Shown here piece after piece: positions 49,001-61,000 of a DNA stretch of 64,000 nucleotides (positions are counted from its first letter, which is position 1; the number at the start of each line of letters is the position of its first letter). The DNA is from Ligula intestinalis (taxonomy: Eukaryota > Platyhelminthes > Cestoda > Diphyllobothriidea > Diphyllobothriidae). A program made the position numbers and the translations under genes. The notes below the pieces were generated by a model. It saw only the letters and a program-made list of their open reading frames with translations. It did no database searches and was not told the origin of the DNA. The stretch spans positions 35,136,508 to 35,200,507 of the forward strand of contig JAYGXS010000004.1 in the NCBI GenBank assembly GCA_036362985.1, given 5' to 3'.

Positions 49001-52000
49001 GCACCGGGCAACATATTTAGTTTCGCGCCCGCAAATTTAATCACCTTCCTCTTTATATTGGAGTGTTTTTGATTATAGTTGACAATTTCAAAGCCCTGTT
49101 CTAAGCTTGCAAATTTACTAAAGAGTGAATCAAACAATTTATCTTCCGTGTATTCCGTTTCTAAATCACGCATTAGTGTAAACTATATTGTACGAGAGAG
49201 TATCTTGTCACATGTTTCAAAATAAACATAGCTTTTACCTCCGATAACCATCGCCCGTTCTGATACTGTTATTGAACACTGCTGATAGACACATACACGA
49301 ATTCGAAGTTTCACAAAATTTAAATAAAATGCGTGACAATTACATGTTTATTTCCCCCTCCAGGGTATCGTAAAAGGAGGTGGCTTCAAACAGTACCTTA
49401 CCAGCAGTTGGAACCTCGTATTCTTTGCCTGTATATGCCTATTCATCCTTGGCAACCTCTCCTCCATGGCCCGTATTAAGGATTATCCCAGTTTGATCTG
49501 GCTGACGAGGCTTTTCTTCGCAATTTATCTGCTGGTTGCTTTCGCCTTCCTTTTCCGTTTCTTCGTCGCCAGTCGGTCCATCGGTCCAAAACTGTTGATG
49601 ATTAACAAAATGGTGAGTTTTGCGGGCTCGGGAAAAAGATTTACTCCAAGTTTAACCAGAAGGCGAAAGCTGCATTAGTAGAGAGCTTGGTATTGCAACT
49701 ACAAATCACCCTAACTAATCCTATCGTCTGTTACTTCTGGCTATGTGGACCCATTCAGAGGACTTGTGTAGAATGGCTATCGTGGTAACTGACTGGTGGG
49801 GTGAACGGGAATGAAAGAAGGTCGTTGCCTGGAAGTCAGAGGTACACCAATAAAGTTGCGAAAATTCTCATCAGAGAAATCAGAAGAGCAATGTGTGAGC
49901 GTAAGTAGGCTTTCAGTAAATTCTCGTTGGGCCTGTGGAGCAGGTTATATTGGTCGCATTGGTTGGCGATTATCCAAAATAAGTCTTTCGGTGATCTATA
50001 AGGTCTCACCAAAATGCCTAAATTCTCTGGGTCAGCGCCTGTTAGCAACAGCAGAAGCAGCCGCTACCAGGTTGGTGAAGCCAGCATTGTGTGCACAAGA
50101 GAAGCTCCTATATTGTTTGCCTCTGGAGTGGCCCAGAGTCACTTAGCGGCATACACTAGGCTGCGCTCTATTTGTTTTCCTCCTGTCCCACCTCTCCCAG
50201 ACTGGCTACACCAAACCTTGTCATCTTAACCAGCCTTCTCTCTGATCGATCTCTCTCCCCTAATTCCACGACTCACTTGTCAGCAAAGACAAACACGTTT
50301 AAACTTGTACTCCGTTCCCATATACATGCACTGGCCCAGACAGAATGTATCGAACTCCTACGTTCGCTCGCCATTTACTCTTCTGAACCATAATAAAGCT
50401 TAATAAGGCAAGCCTGCAATTTGAAATACTGGCCATTTTGAGCCTAAAACTGACAGAAAAGGTATAATAGGTAACCTGGAGCAATGCACGTAAAGATACT
50501 GAAGTCTAAAATGTGAAAAGTATATCGTTAAGTTGGATTCTCCTGATGCTCATCACCCCTTTTTCCTCCAGTGAAATTCGTCTTAACTGAAGATAAAATT
50601 GCTTATGTTGCTAAGGGTGGGTATCGTTATTCCATTGCTAGGTACTCGGTGACCTCCTTCCCTTTCTGGCTATCATCATCATCTTCTGGCTTTCATTCAC
50701 TGTTTTTCTCGTCGCCATAATCTATAAGCCAAATCCAGACGACCCTTTGCGATCTCAAGTAAAAGAATTCTTTGTTGGCATGAGGAATTCTTTCTTTGCA
50801 ATGTTTGGTGAATTCAACATAGATGATAACATCGATGCCCTAGGTAAGTACGCAAAAAGCGAATTTGATCTACAACCAATTGACTAAATAGATATTAAAC
50901 TTAATCTTGAATAACTTTTTAATTCAATTGCTATTATCATGGTCTGACAATATGGCATAGCAACCACAAAATAGGGCAGAGATTGTTGCTGTGTCTATAC
51001 CCAAAATGTTTTTCCTAAATTACAGACAGGTTGGAAGAGGAATGCTCTGCTGCGGATGGTTGTACCTATCCTTTCTACGACTGGTCGTATCCCCTTGTTT
51101 ATGCCGTTTATGTGCTCTGTACACATGTGATCCTTATAAACCTGCTCATCGCCATGTTTACGTGAGTTGCGTTTTAAATTGACTAGTCACATCTTACACC
51201 CCCCAGGCATCCTACCTTTCCTTTTCTAATTTTACTACCTACTCTTCTCGTTGGAGGAGGAGGAGGAGGAGGAGGAGGAAAATAAAGAGAATAAGAAAGA
51301 AGAAAAATCGACAATTCCTCTAAATTTAAGATGACCAATTGATTCTAAACGTAGCTTCGCTTTTGCTCGAAACATCTGTCTAGTTTGGCTTTAATGGAAA
51401 TGGTCCAAATATCCTGGTGTCAAGAAGTCCAAAGCGTCGTCAGTAAACTAACAATGCAATGGTAACTCTGGTAGAAAAGGAGATGACACGTTCATTTGGA
51501 AGCAGACAACATATTCGGTCAGAAGGTGCCCACGATTATGACTTAGTATTCAATTGTTACGGTAGGCGGTTTACACAGGAGGTTATTTTGTTTGAAGGTT
51601 GTTTGGTCTGAACGAACTGAATAGAAAGGCTGTTTTATGTATTACCGACGAAGACAGAGGGACATCCACAAAGGCCTTTTCTGGCTTATTTGTCGTCATC
51701 AAGGGGTGATACCCAACTCCAGTGTAGTCTGCATCATTTGCTCAAATGAGCGTTTTCTGTTTTCTTTAGACGATATCCCTTTTTGAAAGAAACACCTAAT
51801 GAATATAAAGCTAACCGCGTGGTATTTTTGCATTAAATTATTATAGCCAGAGAACCCAACCCTTTGATGGTGTTAAGAATTTAAAAGTGATCATGCGATT
51901 TCTTTATCAGTTCCTTTTCGTCAAACTGTTACCGCTTGAGACCGTAGCAGGCTATGCAAGATAAAATATTACTGCTTTTTGACTTGCTACCTTATCTCAA

Positions 52001-55000
52001 TAAAAATTAATTTTCTTAATCATATGCTGAAGTCAGGAGGCGAGAAAAAATGGGACACTACATTAAGCCGGCTAATGAATTCCGATAAAATCTACAGTAT
52101 TTTAGATTTTGGTCATTTGAATTATTTTTTAATGCACTACTGAATTCATGTTGACTTCACATACCCAAAGTATTTTCCCTAATGACCTGTAAATAATTAA
52201 CACTGGTTTTGAAATAACCTCTGCCGACAGCTGATAGACGCAGATATAGGTTAGGAAGATTTGTGTTGCTGCTCAGCGTAATTACAAGGGGTATTAACTT
52301 AAAACCAGGTCTAGCAAGCGTGTTGATTAAAGGACACAACAACTAAACGCCAGAACAAGCATTGGCAACCTCGTTTGCAAAAACTCAAATTTACTTTGGG
52401 GACATGATCATTGTGGGACGGACGTATAAAGTGCAGTTTGATAACAGTAACTAGGATGATTTTTCGAACTTAAGTGTTGACATAAGGAACGGTCCTGGGT
52501 CGTCCTGGCTTCCCCAGGGCTGCCATCAGCGGCAGTAGTGGCCACTTCTTGCTTGTGTGTAATCATAAGAATTCTTTAATAATGAGCCGCGCGTCTGCAG
52601 TGTAAACATGAGTCAACTGAGCAGCCTTCAGTATGAACTTCAACCCTAGGACCACGATCAGTCCATCATCATAGTCACATAAAAATGGCACTATCCTACC
52701 AAAATAGACTGTCAACCTCAGTATATTTCCCCTTACCTACAGACAACTACGGTGGGAAGTAAAATTAAACTTCAGCAATCTTCCCGATGACTTATTCACT
52801 CAGACTAACACGTCTTATATGCGGGGTCACTTTCTAAAATACACCCAAGCAAAGCATGAATGTATGGAAGCACGTTTTTTAGTAACAGAATGGTTAAAGC
52901 ATGGAGCGATCTGCTGGAAATGTTGTCTTCTACGTTTGTTTAAAAAGATTTACGAGCAAACCGGCCACTTATCAAGTTTCGCAATAACAAAACAGTCAAA
53001 ATACCTGAAAACATAGAAGTTCCAAAAAGTTAGTAGTCGGGCATTGTTTATCTTAGAAGTGAATATGCGAGTTCCGGAAAGCAGTTAAGAAGAAGAAGAT
53101 GCGATCACTAGAACAAGAGCTTTATTTCCCTGACGTTTTGGAGTCTGTCAAGAATCCTTAATCATAGGTCATGGTAGGATAATCTGAGCCATGCACAGCT
53201 AGGGGTGAAACAGGCACAGATATCACGGTTATTTGATACTTGCGTTCCTTGTCTGCGATATCCTTGTCCGTGTCGAATGCGGGCTTGGTAAGTGGTTATT
53301 CGCAGAAAATGAGTCGAACACGAAGTATCAAGCTAGCACCGCACCAATTAAGATCCCAAGCGATGGCTACAGGAGAGAATAATTATAGTACGCATGCGGA
53401 TGACCGCTACCAACTATAAATACCGTGATATCTGTGCATGTTTCACTCCTAGCTGCGCATTGCTCAGACTATCCTACCATTATCTATGATTAAGGATTCT
53501 CGACAGAATCCGAAACGTCAGAAACATAAAAATCTTCCTCCAGTGATCGCAGAAGAGAGCTAATGTTACTACTAATGCTATCTACAGTAGTTGCATTTTT
53601 TTTATTTTTAAGGAAGAGGTATAGTCAAATGGAGAGCGAATCGAAACAACTATGGGCAATGCAACAATTTATCCTGGTTCAGACCTTTACGACTGCTCCA
53701 CCTCTACCACCAACCGTAATGTTAATCTGGCCTCTGGTCTGCATATACCAGATTCTGACGGTGTGCTGCAATCGCACGAAAACAAAAGCATCAAACCCTT
53801 TCTGTAAGTTTGCCTGAGGACTTAAAATACGTTCCAGTGCGGTCATCACATTTGCCCTCGCCTCCTGCTCCACTGTTTTACTTTAAGTTAACAAGAAATT
53901 ACCAGACGGATAGAAAATTAACAATCGTAAGTCCACGATGATTTTAGCTCATCGTGGTTGCGTCGTACAGCAGCGAAGCACGTGTCTGGGCTTTTAGTCA
54001 GCACCTGTGCAATTGATTACTTAGCTCGTTTCCTGGCCAGGACAGAAGAACTTGTGAAGAAGAATTGGACGTAATTGCTGCAACAATAACCTTTATGCGC
54101 CTGACGCTTCAGGTTCCAGCTGGAACCCACGTTCAGTCACAGCATCAGACAGGTGTTCTTCGTAAAAAGGGATTTACAGTTTTTATAGGATGCAATGGCT
54201 GGGCTACTGCACACCTAGAACAGTAAACGGCTCCCCGTTTATCGGTGAAGATTGTCTCTGTTGTGGTAAATGCTCGATGACCAAAGTGCGGGTTGTTATC
54301 TGCCAAAATTGCATCATCCCTTTTGCAGGTTACTGTGATGATGACTCGGTCACCTAACTTACAAGTATTAGATCTGGAAATTGCGTCCAGTTGCGCACTT
54401 CCCAAATGGCAGACTGTTTTGAGAAAGCTGAACCACAGCGCGAAATGTGAGCTTGGGAACGGCACTGTAGTCATTAAATGGGCTTGCGGCCGCAAATCAG
54501 CATTCAAGCAAATCGCGGCTCACGCGATTGTCATTTCTCGTGAGAATATCGGTGTCATCGAATTTGAATATGTAGCTGAGTTGTCCAATATTATTGTCTG
54601 CAACATCTGGAGGTGCCCACTTGAGGGAAGTATCAACTGGTCTACCTTGGACAACCTCTATACGGTCGAATATAGAGGAAAGTGATATCATCGGGACGAT
54701 TATGAACTACAGGGCATATTCGGTATGCAGGTGGTTCTCTGGTGCTGTGGATATTCCAGGTAATTTTTTCTATCATTGCTTTTTTATAAGTACATATTAG
54801 CAAGTGTTTTTTTGGCATATCAGTTCTTTTTCGACCGGTTGGACGGTATCTTGTTCATACATTTCCATCTAGTTTATGTTGGAATGTCACCGTTGTATCC
54901 AGCCTTATGATATCTTCTTGAACTCCGTTCGAGGCATGAAAACTTCCTGCGAAAATGGGTATTTACAAACATCTAGGCGAGATAAGGCTCCGTAAAGTTT

Positions 55001-58000
55001 TAGTGCAAACTCTTTAAGGTTTATTACCCTCTTGAGGTGGGAAGGTCATTTCAAAGCGACTTTTGGAAGAGGTGACTTTTTGCTACATTTCAAGCTTGTT
55101 TATGGGGGTGAACCTACTTTATGCGCCCAAACTGGATGCAATCCTACGGCCCTTCTCTTCCACACGTGCTAGTAGACAAGAAGACGCAAGTTGGTCGTGG
55201 TTAAAGGCTTTTGTCTAATGCCCCTCTCACTAGGTCTCAAATTTCTGGTTGGCGCGAGGTAACAGAAAGCCTGTAGCGGCGAAGAGCCGCTACAGTGCTT
55301 GGCAAGAGAGACCGTGTTATACCCTTATTTGGCAAACCTTTAGGTCAAGCCGCTTGCTGCGTCATGGAAGATCATGAGAAGGTATACGTCATCAGTGGCC
55401 GCATTTCCTCCTCTCTTACACAGGCACGAGTGACAGGTTCTACTGTGTGAGTCTACTGGTCATTCGCTCGTTTGGAATGGTTGATGCAGCGGACCAAATG
55501 TAAGCACGAACCCGTCTCGGATCGAATGAGTTATGTAGATTTATAGGCCAGCTCATTCCCTAGTTATTTAATATTTAGGTACATGGAGAGCAGCACGAGT
55601 TTTCCTCGGCCCGATAATGGCTTCGACTCCATCAGCTCCCAGGCTCAGACCTCATCCTCTTCACTATTATGGGTGTGGTGGTGTAATGTAGATGCAATGC
55701 AAGTCTGCCACATGTTTAGAGCCGCAGCCCCACCCTTCATAGACAGTGGCGAGCCACGTTCCTTTACTACAATATACAATAGTGGAAGGAGCTAAACATA
55801 AAGCTACGAGACGGAATCAAACTGCTGACAGCCTGAATGTTATAAACTCGTCAACTGACGCGATGATGCCCATACAAAAACGCCTCGATCAAATCCCCAA
55901 AGGAGAACTTAAGATCAGAGGTGAAATAATAGAAGTATATTGCCGAATTCTAAGGGTGTGTTTAAGTCTTAAGAGGAAAATGCGGTCCACACAAGGTGAA
56001 AATGCTATCGCGCCAATTAGATCGTATCCTCGAGCGACTTCAACTGGCGTTCTGACGCATCCGAATGGTTGGGTAGAGGACTAATCGTGTCGGCAGCGTG
56101 CACACTATCACTACGCGCCCGGCCTGCGGCGTGGGAACGGGTGGTTAGGGCGAGGAAAAAGTAGGTTATCCATTGTAGGACACACTAATTATGATGCTTT
56201 ATTGAGTTAATATCCATTTTGCAACTCTGCTAGGTTTAACACACATAAAACCTGCTAGCTTTAAGTAAGAAGGCGTTGCCCGATTTGATTATTTTATAGT
56301 TTCGTAGAGCAGTCTTTTGTGGCTTTGCGGCGTTCCCAATCGGACTCTGTTGTCGAACGCGTAAGCCGTGCTTTAATTTCGTCTGCAAAATAACCAGCCT
56401 AATCTCTTATTATCTTGTCGGTAATTATCTTACAGTGCTTTATGTAGGGATCGTACGCTCCAGTGCTGCCTTTACTACTGGGAGGGGGTTCTTAATTGTG
56501 ATTTTATTAAGTCGATTGTAAGGCATTTACGGGCTACGTGCTTTTGTTCATCATATGATGCCTAATAATAATGACTAGCATAGGTAGTTATTGGAAATAT
56601 TGTATCAAAATTTATGACATAATTGTCCATAAGCCAACCAACGGATGAAGATTCCCAAGAACCAATTGTACCTGGTAATCCTGAGCCACAGTAATTATGA
56701 CGAGGCTTAATAAGTTGGACATCGCGTAGGCCATACATGGCGTTACATTTCCTGAGCAACAAATTATCACTCGGAACAGTCCATTCCCGTGGTCCAGAAT
56801 GTACTGATGCATTGCCGCTCTGTCTACGATCCTTTTAACGCGCTTTTTGTGGTAAGTACTGACGAGATAAATAAAGTTTAAATCGACCTTTTCAAGCATG
56901 ATTAAACCCACAGCTGTGCCGTCGACAAGAGAAACCACTTGGAGATGCCGCTGAAGCACAAAGGCAAAAACAGATGCTTCTAATAGTTATATCAAAAGAA
57001 CTCAGACGAGGTTTACTAAAACAAGTATAATAGATAGGTATGCATATTATATCCAATGTAGTTACATAAGAAAGCTTTATGATCAAAACTTAAAAACTAA
57101 AATAATTCTTCAAAGCATTCATCGAAGCAGGGAGTGTTTCGATATTTTACTGCAGCAGGGAGTTGGGGTCGAATTTGCAGACTCAGCCGAACATGAAAAC
57201 TCATTGCCGAGAAAAAGTAACGGCCACAACAGAAGCCAGCAAATAATATGTCCGGGAATAACTATAAAACTTTCTCGTTTAAAGTAAATTCTTTCAAACC
57301 CGCTTTACTTGGTCATTTAAGGTCGAATATCTGCTTAGCTTACTTTGCTCGGGGGTTAAGACAGGGTAATAATGAAAAAAATGTGATTGGTTTTTTTTAA
57401 TTCCCTGCATGTTTTGATGCACTTTTCATAGAATTTGAAATAACTGACTTTTCGCTTTATATTCGCTATGCTTTTTGCTATAAGTGCCGTTTTAAGATTA
57501 CGAAACGCATCACAGAGCGGCGAAATATGCGCTCAAATTTTAAAAAAGTGAAAATTTTCTGTCAGAAGTTGCCTACGGATCTTCCGTCTACGGTATAACA
57601 AGAGCAGGTGATGGAATGTCGCGGGTTCTCATACAGATACCAAATTATCAGTGTGATAAAACAAACTTTAATCACACACGTTTACTACTGACCTCCATGA
57701 TACAAAATAGTATAGAGTTCCCCAACATACTTTTCTTTTTCGACGGGCTCAAATGAAATTATTTTTTGCTGAATTCGCATCTTTGTTCCCGAAACGATGC
57801 AGTTTCTCGTAGCGTGATTTAATTTATTTTCATGAAGGAAAAAGCAAAATTTTTATCTTCCTTATACATTTATTTAAAAATCTTTTGGTGATATTATTGT
57901 TCGTTTATGGTACAAACAGCACAAACATGTGGTTTTGATCCATAACTTTCAACAATGTAGAAGCATTTATGGATTTGAAGAAACATAAGATTGTATCCGC

Positions 58001-61000
58001 TTGTGTTCTACTTTTCCTTCGATAAACAGATCTGAACTAAAGTAAACCGTACTAAACTACTTTCTGTACCTCAACTCAACACAATTAACAACCGCAAATT
58101 TTTGCCATATTGCCACTTCGCACTTTGATTTTGACCATTCATAATTTAAGCAATTGACTGTACACTTTGCATGTTAAGGTCGCATTGAACGCAGCGAACG
58201 CCATGAAAGACAACTTATTAGCTGGCAGAAGTTCTGCTCGCTAGACTTCCTACGTCACAATAAAATGAACATCCGCCTGGCTCTGGAACATCCCAAATTC
58301 GCATCCAAGGAATCGAGGGAAAAGGGCATCTTCACGAAGCCGTTCAGGGAAGAACCCAAATCAAATAATGGCGAACACGATGGTGAGAAGTATAAGGAAA
58401 CAAAAACTATTATGGAAACATTGGCGGTCCTTCAGAACTACATAGAGGAACTGTCTGATGGTCTAGCTAGGGTCAACCCAGAGGTGAGTTACAAGCACCC
58501 TCATATTCATGATAGTATTCGTGATAAATATAGGGTTACAACCAGTGTTCAGCCTTTAGTTGCTAATGTTTTCGCATGAGCATATTCAGAGAGTTAAGTT
58601 ATTTTGGGCGTGAAGGTGGCGGAAGGAAGAATGATCCGACGACAGGCTGCAGGGCGAGAAACGTTGCACTATTGGTTATCCTGCAGCTTAATCTCAAGAT
58701 ATTTTCTCTTCTCAAGGTGTCAGCCTTAGAACGAGTTTCTTTTTCCGCACTGCTATCGCTTCGTCGGAACTTCGTATGCAGGGCAGTCCTCCAATCTTTC
58801 CAACTGAACCAAACTAACTAAACGGCTCCAGGTGTTTCTTACCGAGGTAGTGGGTCCTGGGTTTAATTACTTGTCTAATGGATACCTCCAGTCTGTGTTA
58901 GACGCCAACTGCAAATGGTGCGAAAGGGGGACCGAAGTTCTTTAAGATGATTTAGACGCGCGAAGCCGTGCGTGTTTCTTATTGACTCGACCTCGCATAT
59001 GTGCTAGACACCGCTCGTCTAGGACTGGGCTTCCAACGACAAGCTGCAGGGTGAAAAGCAGATACTGAGGGTCACAAGCAAGAGCACGAGAGGCCGGGCA
59101 TTTAGAAAGGGTTTAAACTTTCGTTGATGGCCGCTCACCGATCACTTCTGGGACTAACTCATCCCCTTCTGTCTTGGGGCTCACTCTCGTGCCCTGCCGG
59201 CAGCCGCACTGTGGCTAGTAGTCTGGGAAGATAAAAATTGTCAACAAAGACAAGGCAGGCAAATGGTTAACTGCGTCGCAATCTACGCGTGCTCAAATTG
59301 CTTTGCCAAATGTTCCTTTGGATTCAGATCTGCTGCGACAAAAGCCAAGTAAAATTTCGCAGACAAAAGTGCGATTGGTAGGGTGAATGCAGTTGTATTT
59401 CTAAATGGCCGACGTCTTAGTTGCCTATCTACTTACTTCAGTTTTCATCAAAACCATGATGCGAAAGCTGAAAGCATATACAGTAAATCATTCAACTATT
59501 TATTTAAATATTCCCCAAAATATGGAATGCGCTTACGATTTCAAAGGAGTACTGATGTTGCGTTTTAATATTGGTAAGCCTGCAGCCCAACCTCAAGATC
59601 TGTCCACCTCTTCGGAATGCCGGCCTTGGAAGGAGCTTCGTTCCGACATCCTGCTATATGTATACTCTTTAACACATTTTAACCTAATCAGTATGCATTT
59701 TTCTCATTTACTTCTAATATCCTCTGAAGTGCAAATATATATATATATATCATAGAAAAGCTGCGCGAAATTCTTCTTCCTTGTAAGCTGTTGGGAAAAA
59801 ATCACGCCTTCTTCAAATTTTATGTTTTAAGAAGTTGTTACCGTTGACTCTAAAAAAATCTAATTGCTAAATACTGTTGCAATCCCTCGGTCGTTGCACT
59901 TTTATTCAAGTTCACCTTTTAAAGAGTGTGTACTATGCGATCGAAGGAAAGTAATAAAGAATACTTTAGTGCATTTTTTTCTATATAATTTGTATTTGAG
60001 TTTAAAAGGCACCGTAAATCAAGGAGTAAAACACGTACTACATAAGGAGCAGGGTATCAGAAAGAAACTTCGTTTTGTACACAGGTGTGTTTGCGCAGGT
60101 GTCTTGAAAATCACTTGTTACCGAAGTGTGCTTCATGCAACCCCCTCCCCGAGTGAACACGGAGCCGGCGAGACTCGCAATGCTTAAACATGGCAAAACA
60201 ATTTTCGCTTGATTCGTCATAATTGGAACGTGAGGCTGCGCAAAAACCATCCGATAATTGACCCAGAGAAGGCCAGATGCTGTGAGTTCATGGGGGGATT
60301 AGCACAAAAAAGCAAAGGAAAGAGTGTTTGAACGAGTTCGCGGAAAGCAAGTAATTCGCGAAGCTGCACTGAGGAATACATTTCGCAAACTGTATAATTC
60401 AACACTATCCAGAAGCGCTTTACTGGTACAAAACTTGTTTTCGAAAGAAGGAAACTTGTCTAAAAGCCGGCTTACTGACGAGGCCGAAGTCTCTTGAGAT
60501 CCAGCTGTAGGCTAAGCAAAATAACAACGCAACCGCTGGTTGAACGCTTTCATTCACCTGAGGTTTCGAATTATTTTCTAATGCATAAGCAGAGAAAGGC
60601 ACTTCGTACGCAGGGACTCACAGTAAGGTATATTCGGTATGCTAAAACATAGTTTTGACAATTAACGGTCCCCATGTGTGTCGTAGCCCCTGTTCTATCA
60701 AGAGTCCCCGCCAGCTCCCAAACTGGTTGTTGTTGTAAGACGGAGAAACGCGAGACCCCAACTGGCTTGAGCCAAATGTCCGCGGGGGTGAGTTGGGTGT
60801 CTGGCCGGCAACTATAAGCGAACCTATGCTGACAGTAATGCGGAGAAACGCCGCAGTCGGAACAGCTGACGGGTGTGGATGGGAAAAGCTGGTGTTGGTT
60901 TATGGCGAAGGAGCTTTGAGTAGTCACTTCGTAGTTAAGCAAAGTTCCAGCAGGTGACCCTCGGGAGTTTTTTTAGAGGCCGCAATCGGAGGTGGATAGC

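Larger units (their letters stand above)
45482..49363. other. Intron with a palindrome and a decayed LINE
   Basis: Between exons p and q. Contents are an unassigned minus-strand ORF region at 46735-47246, the palindrome 47401-47456 and a LINE fragment 47690-48480. The remaining parts are AT-rich. Confidence 0.65.
51162..53612. other. Intron with a microsatellite and a PLE-end foldback
   Basis: Between exons s and t. It has a (GGA)n run at 51255-51279 and a long palindrome at 53089-53560 ending 53 bp before exon t. The interval 51300-53080 has no element I can name. Confidence 0.7.
53804..58178. other. Intron with an antisense PLE and a short hairpin
   Basis: Between exons t and u. The PLE fragment occupies about 54040-54700. 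A 25-bp perfect hairpin lies at 55271-55295. The ORF-like stretch 55580-56085 contains no recognisable domain. 56100-58178 is AT-rich and unassigned. Confidence 0.65.

Noticed and set aside
54293..54685. 130-codon plus-strand ORF
   Set aside because: It is the antisense shadow of the PLE endonuclease tail (FKFDDTDILTRNDNRVSRD on the minus strand).
55271..55295. Hairpin as transcription terminator
   Set aside because: It lies in an intron of a eukaryotic gene and has no U tract. Intrinsic terminators are not expected here.
55583..56084. Two overlapping plus-strand ORFs considered as extra TRPM C-terminal exons
   Set aside because: No TRPM similarity, and exons t and u already join in phase with the expected helix order.
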